DNA from: Linnemannia elongata
Lineage: Eukaryota > Mortierellomycota > Mortierellomycetes > Mortierellales > Mortierellaceae
Length of the DNA: 64,000 nucleotides
Direction of reading: 5' to 3'
Assembly (NCBI GenBank): GCA_036320915.1
Contig: JAXBDG010000007.1
Span: forward strand, 1,550,001-1,614,000
Shown: piece after piece, positions 39,648 through 50,701 of the stretch
Layout: each line of letters starts with the position of its first letter
Numbering within the stretch: the stretch's first letter is position 1
Translations under genes and position numbers: made by a program
Notes under the pieces: generated by a model
What the model saw: the letters and a program-made list of their open reading frames with translations, nothing else
The model's database searches: none
Told to the model about the DNA's origin: nothing

Positions 39648-41509
39648 TTAGTTAGAAGAAAACTTCTTGGCAAACTCGATCAAAGCTCTGGCAGGGCGAC
39701 CAGTCATACCCTTGGCGTTGTATCCGGCATTGCTGGTGGTGTCCATGACTCCAGCGATATCGATATGGGCATAACGCACGCTACCGACCTTGACATCTCC
39801 AGTGGTCTCCAAAAGAGTTCCAACCTCAGTCGAGGGTTCATCCTCAGCCTGGGCGAATCCGTCGTCTCTCTCGACACCGTGGACAAACTCGCGCAAGAAG
39901 ATGGCAGCGGTACAGCTTCCGGCACTGCGTCCTCCAGTGTTGATCAAGTCGGCAACGGTGTTGGTGGTGATCTGGGGCAAATAGACGCTGTGGAGGGGCA
40001 TTCTCCAGAAGGCCTCGTGGGCCTCCTCTCCTGCGGCATCCAATTCGGACCAGAGAGAGTTGCTGGTCGAGAACACTCCGGCATAGGCTCCTCCCAAGGC
40101 GACATCCATGGCGCCGGTCAAAGTGGCCAAGTCGATCAAGGTATGGGGCTTGTAGGTCTTAGAGATGAAGGTCAAGGCATCGGCAAGGATGAGACGGCCC
40201 TCGGCATCAGTGTTGTCGACCTCGATGGTCTTGCCCGACATGGAAGTGACGACATCACCAGGCTTGGTGGCCCTGCCCGAAGGCATGTTCTCGCACAAGG
40301 GGATACCGGCAACGAGGTTGATGGGCAGGTTCAAGGCAGCAATACCCCAGATGGCAGCGGCAACGGTGGCAGCACCACCCATATCTCCCTTCATGGCAGC
40401 CATGTTGGCCGAGGGCTTGATGGAAATTCCACCACTAATTAAACAGCAAGTAAAGTAAGAACCCTATCCGTTAGTAATACATCCAGATACTATATACTCA
40501 TTGCGCTCAAGTCGTTGCATCTTGACTATAAACAAAGTGCCTTACGTGTCAAAGGTAACGCCCTTTCCAACCAAGCCCAAGGGTCTATCGCCAGCCTTAC
40601 CTCCCTCGTACTGGATCTCCAAGAACTTGAGGGGCTCATCGCTTCCGCGAGAGACGCTCAGGAAGGCACCCATCTTGTGCTCCTCAGCCCAGGTCTGGTC
40701 GCGGACATGGACCTTCAACTTGTTGCCCTCCAATCCCAAGGCCTCGACCTCCTTGAGGAAACGCTCAGCGAACAAGGTGGGAGTCATGTGGTTGGCAGGA
40801 GTCTCCATAAGGATACGGGCCAAGTTCTGAGCCTGGGCCTGGATGAGACCGTTCTTGAACGCCTGGATCTCGTCGGGGCTCTCAAGATCCAAAGCAGAGA
40901 TCTTGATGTCCTCAGCAGCACCCTTCTTTCCTGACTTGAAGTAGTTGAAGTTGTAGAGTCCGAGCGAAGCTCCCTCGGCAGCGGCCTGGTCGTGGCCCAT
41001 TCCTGCAATACCGATATCCTTGGCCTCCTGAGCCTTCAAAGCCTTGACTCCGGTGGCAACCTAAGAAAAAAAAAAACCAGCAATGCGTTTAATTGTCAAT
41101 AAAAATGAACTAACAAAGTTGCTCGCACCTCAATGGGGTTTTTTGTGGTCCCCAGTTGCTCAACAGCAGAGCACAGACAAAAAAGCTACAAAAGAAAACT
41201 TACGGCAGCACGGACGCGATCTTTGGCAGCAGCGCTAGTTCCCTGCTTTCCGAGACCAACGACAGCGACCTTCTGGACCTCGGAGCCGAGGCCAAAGTCA
41301 CCGTAAAAGACGCGGCTCTCACCAGCCTTGCCCTTGGCGCCAGCGGCCTTGAGGATGGTGGTGAGGGAGTCCTTGCCATTGGCTGCGATGGATCGGGGGA
41401 CCAAGAGCTGGCCGTCGGCATGGAGACCGACGATGGCGGCGTCGTGCAACTTTGCGGATGAGGTGTGGAAGTTTCTGAGAGCGGTGGTCATTGTGCGAAG
41501 GCGGAACAT
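39648..41509 (-). CDS. Leucyl aminopeptidase, peptidase family M17
   Basis: Exons 41509-41204, 41060-40546 and 40434-39648 (phases 0 and 2) give 535 residues. The enzyme releases N-terminal amino acids using two metal ions. Seen: the M17 signature NTDAEGRL, metal-ligand segments LVGKGVTFDTGG and MKGDMGGAA, and the catalytic-domain entry LARILMETPANHMTPTLFAE. The N-terminal about 180 residues form the usual non-catalytic domain (YGDFGLGSEVQKVAVVGLG). The first 20 residues (MFRLRTMTTALRNFHTSSAK) are Arg-rich, Ser/Thr-rich and lack acidic residues, so a mitochondrial presequence is likely; a second in-frame ATG at codon 7 could give a shorter form. Hexamer assembly is a family property. It is the last of seven head-to-tail minus-strand genes. 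Confidence 0.95.
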
Positions 41510-41849
41510 TGTGAGAAAAGAAGAAAAGAAAAGAAAAGAAAAAAAGGGGGGGGAGGGGTAGTGGTGATCGTGGGAAGGACGAGAGAAGGAGAAGCAAGCA
41601 GGAACAAAGAGGCGGGCCGGGAAAACCAGGTGTCGGTACCTCATTTTTTTTGTGGTCAGCCAGCCCAGCTTTTTGAGTTGTGCCCCTTTTTTAGTCTTGA
41701 TTGGTTGGATTGCCATGGATGAGGACGATGGCGTCTTGCTGTGGCTTTTTTGTATGTGTTTCGTGGGAAATTTATTCGCTGGGAAGAAAGGAATACTAGT
41801 CGAGAGCTAATAAGAGATATTGTACTGTAGTTGAAAAGAATAGGAGCGC
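41510..41849. promoter_or_regulatory. Spacer: aminopeptidase promoter and CDC50 3-prime flank
   Basis: 340 nt between two minus-strand genes. The CT-rich leader of the aminopeptidase lies right upstream of its ATG (41515-41570 on the minus strand). Nothing else seen. Confidence 0.55.
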
Positions 41850-43792
41850 CTAGTCATCCTCGTAACGCGATCGGATACGGTTGCCACCTGCATCGTCAGC
41901 TCGGTTGGGCGCACGCGTGTGCACAGTCGCCTCGCCTCCAAACGAGATCTTGGAGTGGTCTCCGATAATGCTATCGAAAATATAAAACCATAGGGCAAAC
42001 AAGAGTTAGTCGTTGCCTCAACTTCATTTGCACTCTAGATCAAAAAAGAGCAGCAAACAATCCATCGAATCCATGTTCCAAGCAATCAATAAAACTCGCT
42101 CACTCACCGAGGTCTGGCAATATGAAAGGCGGTAAAGATAACGCCCAGACCAGCGCAGATGACCGCAACGACAATGTATCCAATACCCAAAAAGCTGTTG
42201 CGGCCTCCGATGGCGCCAACTGATGAAATCACAATGTACTTCTTTCCTCCGTATGTTTTGATGGGGAAGTCTAGACAAAAGAGGCAGCATACAAAGCAAA
42301 AGTCAGGTTAAAAACAACGATCAATTGCCATGAGAAGACAATACATCCGCCACGCAATTCAATGACTCCAAGTCGCTTACTCATGTCGATCAACAGCTGA
42401 TAGTTGCCTGCGGGGAGAACCTCGGTGCCACGACCATAAGTCTTCAGGAAAGTCGACCAGCCAGCAGTTCTCATCCAGACCTGGAAGTGCTCATCAGTCG
42501 AAATGTCGGGTGGGGGAAAGGCGGCGGAATACTTCTCGTTAGGGTAACGGCGGCGCCAGTTGGGTGGAGGATCGATGGCACTGAGATCAGGGTATCCGTA
42601 CTTTGCATACTTTCCTTTGTCTGCTGGCGAAGCGATTTTGTTGGCTTTGAATATGTAGTCGGTTACTGGAGGAGTGGAGTCTCTTGCAGTTAATCCATAA
42701 ATAGTGTCTAATGTGAATGTAGAAACAGAGTGTTAGGGCTGGTTTGAAAGTTGACTAAAGGCAGATATATCATTCATACAAAACCGAACTGGTTAGAGGC
42801 CTTACCATTGAACATGGAGTTGGCGATCAAACCACAAGGATAGATAGGGACTTCGCTTGTAATGTTGCAGCCCTTCCTTGAATTAAGTTCGGCCACACTC
42901 GCTGGGACTCCGTTCAGCTGCTTGTAATCCAGACTCTTGGTATATTTGCGGTGGTTCTGGAAGAAGTTCGTCAGCTTGTAGTACATCATGACTGGTGGCG
43001 GGAAGTCGGCGGGGATGGTGAGGTTGACTGTGCATCTTTGGACTCCATATACATAGGGTTCAGCGGGGCTGCCTGGAGCAGGGTCGACAGTTTGGCTTGC
43101 GTTGCTGATCATGTATGTTGGTTTGGTGAGGCCGACGACGGACGAGTGCACAAAGTTCACATCAGGCACTTCTGTCCAGGTCAAGGCATCCGTGCAGTCT
43201 GTGTATTCGAATGACATCTCTGTGACCTATCATGGTTGGAGGATTGCAGAACAAGGCCATTGAGATAATAATGAGTGGGTGAATGGTAAAAATAACATTG
43301 TGGCACACAGCCACGTCAGGCGGGCACAAAACAGAGGAAAGTTCCGGTTTGTTGACCCCAGGCTGAAGAACGGGGGGTTCGTCTTTCGTCCTTCGGTAAG
43401 TTGAGAGTTGAAAGAAGTGATACTGTTCGTTTTGTGTTTTTCTTATTCCTGATGAGCATTGACGCCATACCTGGCCGTTTCTCCAGAGGAGTAAACCTCC
43501 CAGAGGTGCAAACAGGATGCCGAGGATGAAGAAAGTCGGAAGCACCGACTTTGCGGTCAGGATAGGCTGCCATGCCTTCAGACGCTGTTGCTTGAACGAT
43601 GTGTCTATTAGCAAAAGTACAAGAAGGTTGTTTTAGAGGTGAGTGTCCAGTCTGGTGTTCATGTTCAAGGAGTTCCCCCTCTTTCCTTGGCTCAAGTTCT
43701 CATCAGAACATTCTGTAGGTGTGATGGATATGTCGATTGCTTGTTGTCCATGACATACTTGGTGGCCGGTTCTTTGGTGGTTCATCCATCAT
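41850..43792 (-). CDS. Cdc50/Lem3-family P4-ATPase (flippase) subunit
   Basis: Six exons fit: 43792-43759, 43604-43471, 43226-42806, 42707-42381, 42270-42108 and 41970-41850. Phases 1, 0, 1, 1 and 2 match, giving 399 residues. The start is [20 protein letters not shown]. Family text: [20 protein letters not shown] with the first membrane helix (about residues 35-53), FEYTDC, a large lumenal domain with several Cys and N-glycosylation sequons (NAS, NLT, NIT), [23 protein letters not shown], and a second membrane helix ([20 protein letters not shown], about 336-355). These subunits are needed for export of P4-ATPases from the endoplasmic reticulum and for phospholipid flipping. Length is typical. 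Which of the Cdc50, Lem3 or Crf1 types it is cannot be told from motifs alone. Confidence 0.95.
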
Positions 43793-44686
43793 GGTGGTCG
43801 TTGTTGGATGAAGGATGTGGTGGATGTTGTTGTTGTTGGTGGTGAAGAGAGGAAAGGCTAAAGAAAAAGGGAGGTGGATGTAAGTGTGGATGAGTGACTG
43901 GACTGATAGAACAAAAAAAAAAAAGGATGATGTCCGCCCACCACGAGGCTCACTCTGAAGGGGAAAAAGGGGCTTCCTGTAATCGCATATACTGCATACA
44001 ATTGGACATTTGGGATTGGGCTTTGCTTTGCCACCTTTTTCACCATTCCCCACTCCCATGATTTATTTATTTTGTGTGAATAAATCAGGGACAAAGATTG
44101 TTGACTGATCACCTCAAAAAAATGGAACAATCAACGTTGGATGATGATAAATGGATCAATTGTCTTGAAGGGCAGAAGATCACACTTGGCATTGTTTTCA
44201 AGAACATATCTGAATTGAAAGGCGCCTCGTGGTGGCCGATTGAAGATGCAAGTTCCTATTGTCGATTGCAAAAGCGCGCTTATATTACCTATGGCCAAGG
44301 CATCTGGTTCGCTCGCATATCCAAAGGCGTATATGAGGACGGCATCAAGGATAACAGATCGCGTTGACGCAAACATAACTTTTACCAATTCACTCACTTC
44401 TTACACTTATTTGTGTACACATACTCTCACACACTGTTCTTTTTTTTTTTTTTTTTTTTTTTTTGAACACATTTCCAACTGCTTCTTTACCTTCCTCTTC
44501 CGTTTCGCGAATTAAAAATAATAATAATAAAAACATCAGCTCATTGAATTGAGCGCGATTTTCCATTTTTGTTCTTTGTTTGATATCTTGTAATTCGTCA
44601 ATGAAAAATTTGCTATGTTGACCTTATGCCTTCTATCTTCCTTACTGTCTCCCCGCTGTGCTTGCAATCCCAAAGAAAGAAGATCT
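43793..44686. other. Spacer upstream of the CDC50-family gene
   Basis: 894 nt between the CDC50-family start and the UBX gene stop. It includes a T-run at about 44441-44464 and an 81-codon open frame described separately. The part next to 43793 is probably promoter. Confidence 0.5.
44122..44367 (+). other. Uncertain 81-codon ORF
   Basis: ATG at 44122 to TGA at 44365-44367. The peptide is varied rather than low-complexity (WINCLEGQKITLGIVFKNIS, WWPIEDASSYCRLQKRAYI). The opposite strand is also open over about the same span (VILDAVLIYAFGYASEPDAL). Neither is recognisable and neither has splice partners. It could be a relic of a gene or chance. Confidence 0.2.
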
Positions 44687-46704
44687 TTAAGCCAGGCGCT
44701 GCAGGACAACGGCATTCAGCAATCCAGCATCCTTAACGGTCTGTGTTACATCCTCCAAATCCTTCTTGGGGAAGCTGGTTTGGAGCACATAGGGTCTTGA
44801 GGCCTCGCCAGCACGGGAAGCATTAATGAATCCACGAATATCGTTGATGGTGTGTGTGTGGTTGAAGCGCGCCACCATCCTCGTTCCATCCGCCAAACGA
44901 ATCTGGATCGACGTCACCGGTTGCGACTCGTCAATCTGCAAACTGCGGGGTGGTGATGGGGCCGCAGCAGAAGCGGCTCCAGGGAACGATCCGGGAGTGC
45001 TGGACGAAGAAGAAGAGAGAGGGGACGCAATACTGCCCAAGCGGTTTCCTGTACCCTCAAAGGCCTTTGGTGGGGCCTTGGGAGGCTCCTTGTAATCCTC
45101 ATCCGTGCGCTTCGCCACACGCATGTCGACAGGCTGACCAGGCTTGATGTTGAGGTACTTGATAGGTGCTTGTCTGTGTTACATACAATGCGATCAAAAA
45201 TGTTAGCTCCTTGTTCACACGTTTGTATCCATAATGATCGAGAGTTAATCGCTTTCATGAGTAGCCTTACCCCTTGTTGATGGCATCCAAGAATTCTCTG
45301 TTGGCAGGGTCGGTGTAGCTCATCAAAGGACCGTCATCGAGACTGTATCCGTTTCTCCAAAATGTGATACTGCGAGTGACCTATGAGTTCACACGTTTTT
45401 CAACAATAAATGTTAGACACGCGGTTCCATGATAGCTCAAATAGATAAACACCTTCTTTGAGTTGTCACTTACAGTCTCCAAGACCTCAGGGGAAGGAGT
45501 AGCCCTGACAGGCGTGACAGGAGCAGGGGCAGGGGCCGATGAAGAAGTCTCCCCTTCGCTCCCCAAACGGTTTCCTACATGTTCACATCATACCAACCAA
45601 GGATGATTAGAATCCACGTAACTCCATTATATCGTTGCTATCATCAATAAACCATTCCTCAATTGTCATACCAGATCCAGTGAAGTAGCTCTTCTTGGCA
45701 GCGGGCTGCTGGGGCTCCTCCTCGCGAGCCTGACCTCCCCTAATAAATACAAGCCAAAAAGTAGACATTTAGATCGCACAGCCAGGTGTTCACGTTTTCA
45801 ACACGTAACTCAGAGATCCATACGAGGCCATAACAATAGCAATGATGAGCTGATGCATACTTTGCGGCCTTCTTTAAGATATCCTCGATCAAAGCATTAG
45901 GGTCCTTCTTTCCGGGAGGTCCCTGAACCATGACACCCCTAGTTTCCAGAAACCAAACAACACAACAAAGAATATTAGAAACCACTCATATCAGAAAAAA
46001 AAAACATGTCCTCAAATATTTAGTCCAGGTATTATTCCAAAATCAAGAAGAATGAGGACATACGATTTTTCACCACCGGCAAAATAGTTCTGCGACTCAT
46101 GGTCCGATTCATCAGTTTCCTCGTCCTCACTCTTGCCCAAGTCGCGGAAGGTGGCAATACCTCTACAATATCCATATCAACAAGTGTATGTCAGTAACAA
46201 GGGCCGTGAACAAAGCAAACGAATGGCCAAGGAAGACAACACGCAGTCACGCAGAAAAAGAGGTGTACACGTACCCTTGTCTGCGGCCAGAGGCCGCGCT
46301 CGAGTCGGCAGCCTTGCGCTTACCCTCGGACGAAGCAGACTTGGGCGCAGAGTCGGTCAGCATGTCACCCAAGTCAACTTCGTCGTCGTCAACATAATCG
46401 TCATCGTCCTCATCGGCACGGCTTGCGCCCCTGCTGCTCCTTCCTCCTGATGCTGCCCCTGCCTGTGGCTCCTCGTAAAAGCTGCTTGTAGCCGCCTATA
46501 GAAGTGAACGAGAGTGAAGGCAAATGTGAGCATGTCATGCAAAACAAAAGTCAACACCTGTTGTTGGGGATGTGTGTGGTGTGAGGATTGTTTGCGCGTT
46601 ACGTTGATGTCCCAGTTGTTGGCCTCGAGGTAGAACTGGGCTTGTTCGGGGGTGGCGCCAGAGACGGCTACAAAGTTGGCGATGAGTTCTGCGTGGTCGG
46701 CCAT
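44687..46704 (-). CDS. SHP1: UBA-SEP-UBX protein, p47/Shp1-like Cdc48 cofactor
   Basis: Eight exons fit: 46704-46603, 46495-46275, 46162-46064, 45938-45861, 45739-45672, 45574-45474, 45380-45271 and 45173-44687. All phases match, giving 421 residues. Residues 1-40 are a UBA-like domain ([23 protein letters not shown]). A Ser/Arg/acidic linker follows. The SEP domain is at about 224-290 ([35 protein letters not shown]). The UBX domain is at about 340-421 ([43 protein letters not shown]). Such proteins link the Cdc48/p97 ATPase to ubiquitylated substrates and act in membrane fusion and protein phosphatase 1 maturation. GNRL occurs twice, at exon 6 and exon 8 starts of disordered parts. Length matches Shp1 (423) and p47 (370). 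Seven small introns are unusually many for this window. Confidence 0.95.
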
Positions 46705-46887
46705 GGTTGTGTGTGAGAGTGTGAGTGGGGTGTGATGGAGAGGTAAGAGGAAGCAAGGAGCAAAAACGTAGCAAACAGGGTCTGCGAAATTTCTCAGCGC
46801 GAGGAGTTGACGATGACGCAGTCACCTTGCATAGCGCGTAGGTTTTTTTTTTTTATTTCGTTGACGTGTCCTGAGTACCAACAAATC

Positions 46888-48088
46888 TTACAGCTTGGAG
46901 TTGTTCTTCAAGGATAACACGAGCTTGCCAAACTGACTGCCAGCCTTCATGACATTGAACGCTTCCTCGGCAGACTCAAGGCCGGGCCAGACCTGGCTGA
47001 CTACAGGTCTGACCTTATGCTTCGCAACAAATTCAACCATCTCGCCGAACTCGGCGCGTGACCCCTAGAAAAGGAAAAATGCAGTTGTTTGAGTAAGTAC
47101 ATGATAATAGACTTTTGTCCACACTTGCTTCCCTGACAACTGAGATGAGTTTTCTATCAAAGAATGAACCTGAAAATACTCACCATGGTGCTTCCACGGA
47201 TCTCAATGTTACGCAAGACGGCAGCCATGGTATAGTCGACCTTGGGCTTGACAGTCATTCCGTAGGAGACGATGATGCCTCCCAAGCGAAGAAGCTGGGT
47301 AAAGACCTTGACGCCGTCACCACCAGCACCATCAATGACGACGTCAAAGGGCTCACCGTGGGTAAGGTTTTGAAGATGAGAACCCCACTTGTCTGTGCGG
47401 TTGATATCAATGGATGCAAAGTGACGCGAGTTAGCAACGCATTATTATTCGCGTCAACAGGAAACGAGGTTAATACCATAGTAGGAATAATGTGAAACCG
47501 TACATACCAGCTTTGTAGTTGACGCCTCCTTGAGCACCAAGCTTGACAGCCTTGAGGATCTTGGAGTCGTCCGACGAGGTGACATAAACGTTGGCGCCAG
47601 CAGCAACACAAAACGAGAGAGCCAACAAAGCAACTCCTCCGCCTATCAGATCGTCGGCCAGTTAAAATATGACAAATGTACTGGTTAGTTTCTCACTCCC
47701 CTTGTTTTCAAAGGTACAATGCATGGTCCAGCAATAAACGCGGGACGTCTAGCTAGAGTACGTTATATTAGACCAGTACGGGCGTTTTTTTTTTTTTATG
47801 CCTTTCATCTTATCGATTGTCTTTTGAGATTGCTTACCAATTCCAGTAATGAGGACATTCTGACCTTCACGGACTTGTCCCTTGGTGAACACAGCACGCC
47901 ATGCTGTCACTCCAGCCAGTGGAAGAGCAGCAGCCTCGGCGTCAGTCAAGTGGTCGGGGACCTTGAAGAGATCATCCTGTTGCGCAACAAAGTGCTCAGA
48001 AAAGATGCCTAGTATGTAGGAAATGATGCGGGCAATGACCCAATGTGTTAGGAGGGCCAGAGATGGTTCGTGTCAATAAGCCAACACC

Positions 48089-48125
<37 letters not shown>

Positions 48126-48771
48126 ACCCATTTTAAAAAATGAATTTGTCATCCTACTATTTTTTTTTCTAGGCAACACCGATTCTCGCCTTCTCTTAAT
48201 TTTTGTGTTGGACGCGGCGGGTCTTATTTCTCACGGTTCCAGGAAATGAATATGTATCCCTTACCTTGAGCATGTCCGCCACCAAGGATGTAGTAGGCCT
48301 CCTCAGGTCCCCTAGGGTCCTTGGTCCAGCCGGTCGAGGGCATGACAACAACGCGGTCACCGACCTTGTGCTTGGATGAGTTGCCCTTGACCTCTGCGAT
48401 TCTGCCAACACCATCAGCGCCCAGGACCGAGCCGAACACGATGCCCTGAACAACAAAAAGGCAGCAACAACAACGTTAAATGTGTGAGTTTTAGCGGGAT
48501 CATTTTGAGCCTCACAACATAAATCTGATCGGGGACACAAAAAAATCGTGGTAGTCAAGGGAAAAAATGGTGGCAACAACGAGGTCCTATCTCTTATGCT
48601 TACAGGGTACTGTCCCTTGCGGATCCAAAGCTCGCGATGGTTGAAAGAGACAGCATGGATGTCCAGCAGAGCTTGGCCTTCCTCTGTGAGTTCGGGCTTG
48701 GGGATGTCGGTCAACTTGGCGTTGTGGTAGGTGGGCTCAAAGGCGGTCTTTTCGATAATAACGGCCTTCAT
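46888..48771 (-). CDS. MDR-superfamily oxidoreductase without zinc ligands
   Basis: Six exons fit: 48771-48604, 48445-48265, 48008-47838, 47642-47508, 47392-47184 and 47064-46888. Phases 0, 1, 1, 1 and 0 match, giving 346 residues. The fold text is that of medium-chain dehydrogenase/reductases: MKAVIIEK, ALLDIHAVSFNHRELWIRKG, GSVLGADGVGRIAEVKG, KVGDRVVVMP, and the nucleotide-binding ITGIGGGVALLALSFCVAAG followed by NVYVTSSDDSK. The usual Cys and His zinc ligands are absent (NHRELW in place of the Cys site, GADGVG in place of GHE), so it resembles quinone-oxidoreductase or YogA-like members that use NADPH. Substrate unknown. Intron 2 carries an A33 tract on the plus strand. Confidence 0.9.
48091..48123. 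repeat. A33 homopolymer in an intron
   Basis: 33 adenines on the plus strand; T33 on the coding strand of the MDR gene, between exons 2 and 3. Confidence 0.95.
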
Positions 48772-49540
48772 GTTGTTTGCAATGGAGATTTTATGTAGTT
48801 GATGTTTTTGATACAGAAAGAAGGTGGGTGCTTCAGGTGTTGGGGTTGACGATGAGTAGTTGTGAGTGAAGCGAGAAGGAGTGATGAGTTGGAGGAAGAA
48901 AGAAAGAAAAGAGATGCAAAGGAATGAAGTGCTTTAAAGTTTCTTGAGCTAGGGAATGTGACGGCCGATCGGTCTTCTTTCATCCGGGCCAGCCGATACT
49001 CGCGGCCGGACTGCAACCTGCTTATGGCACATACATACATAGCTCACGTACAAATGCGCCCATTGACACCACATGAAACGACCTTGTATAGAACGGAAAC
49101 AAGTAGATGCGACTTGGACGTCAGTTTATTGTGTATTTTGAGGCAGGGTCCAATGTCTGGGTGTGCGAGTCAGGGCATAGGGAAACTATTCACGCAGAGG
49201 TTAGAGGGGAGATGTATCAAACAAAAACAGAGTACTGACTCTCTGCTCTTTCTTTATGGGTGGGGGGTGGATGAGTGGGGGGAATAATGCTATCGACGAA
49301 AGAATAGAGTGTAAAGGGTAGTCGTTAGTATCTTCTACTTTAACATTGAAGGAGCACATATCGTCAAACAAGTCCATGAACACAGAAGCTGTCATAACAA
49401 AAAGGTAGGCATTTACCTACAATTGCAGAATGAAAAGAGAAAAAAAAAACATAGTAAAAGACGGCAATAAATGGTGGTTGGTTGTTGGTGAGTTGAATGG
49501 GGTCGGGCGAATGTGATGGAAGGGATATTAAAAAAAATAT
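48772..49540. promoter_or_regulatory. Spacer: MDR promoter and ATP synthase g 3-prime flank
   Basis: 769 nt between co-oriented genes. The part near 48772-48900 is the CT-rich (minus strand) leader of the MDR gene. No open frame of note. Confidence 0.55.
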
Positions 49541-50360
49541 TTAATGGTGCTCCTCGTGGCTGTCGGCGCTCTTGACATCGTATCCGACAAAGTTCCTGCG
49601 TCCAACAATCTCGCCGACCAAGAAGAAAGCGTAGGCCTCAGCAGCGACCAAACCGGCCTTGAAGTACTGGTCCTTGGAAATGTTCTTCCATGTGTTGGCC
49701 GAGCGGGCGGACTTGACGAACTTGAGGGTGGCCTCCTTGGCAGCCTCAATCTGAGCGCCAGAGGGAGGGGCCATACCCTCGCGGATGTAGACCTGCTTGG
49801 CAATCTGACCAGCGACCTTGGCGTTGTAGATAATGGGGCCTATTATGCAACGAAAGTGTAGCGGGGGACGTTAGAGGGATTGAAAAAGAAAGCCTTTCAA
49901 GCTGTTGTATCCGCCCCTTGGACAATTAGATATTGCCGTTCCAATTGAGTCCTTCCCTGGAGTTGATCTCCCTGGAAGGTGATGCATAAACGGTGCCTGA
50001 AAAAAAAATCTCTTGACTGCACTCTTCCTGGCTCAGTCTTTTGGAGACAAAAAACGCAGCCCTTTCAGACTTTCAGAGTGTCTTGTCAAAGTTGCCGTTT
50101 CCTGTCCTGAAAGTTATATGTCCACTTTGCTGGCGTCCTGTTTGTCCAAGAAACGCTGCCAGATCAGGCACAGCCTTGTTTCAGGATCGTCCGGGTTCCA
50201 ACGGCTTCCGAGTGTGCCAGATTCGTAGGATTGAAGATCGAAAATGAGGGGGGAAAGGCGAGTGTCGTCCTAGACGAAGGTACTTGTACTAGGACATACC
50301 AGACAACTTGGTGGCAGTCGAGGTGGCGGTGGCGAGGGTCTTGGTGATGTTGGCAGACAT
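49541..50360 (-). CDS. ATP20: Mitochondrial ATP synthase subunit g
   Basis: Exon 1 (50360-50300) and exon 2 (49839-49541) join in phase 1 to give 119 residues. It is a small inner-membrane subunit of the Fo part that stabilises ATP synthase dimers and so cristae. Seen: AKVAGQIAKQVYIREGMAPP, a basic amphipathic middle, and one membrane helix near the C-terminus (KAGLVAAEAYAFFLVGEIVGRRNFVGYDV). The GEIVGRR segment follows the expected GxxxG-like helix used for dimer contacts. The first 20 residues (MSANITKTLATATSTATKLS) look like a short import sequence. Length matches fungal homologues (about 115). It is single-copy in this window. Confidence 0.93.
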
Positions 50361-50701
50361 TATGGCGGTGAGGATGATGCGAGAGAGGAGTGATTTTCAT
50401 GAACCTGATCATCGGGTTCCTGTGTATACAGGGACCGAGCAAAGTTACAAAAACGTCACCGAATTATAAATGATGCAAAAATTTAGTCACAGTAGTCTAG
50501 AGCCAACAAGACAATAGATCTCGTAGATGCACGCTGAGCATACCTTTATTTGAAGTAGAGGAGTGGAGTGGGTAATAATGATGGCGGTGCAGGATGCCAT
50601 GATAGTGTGAAGTGGTGAACAAGAAAAACGTAAAAACATAACAAATCGGCTCAAGACATTGCCGTCTATTGTAGTCAAAAATGATGTGAGTAAAGCGAGG
50701 T
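50361..50701. promoter_or_regulatory. Spacer: ATP synthase g promoter and carrier 3-prime flank
   Basis: 341 nt between co-oriented minus-strand genes. Nothing specific seen. Confidence 0.5.
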
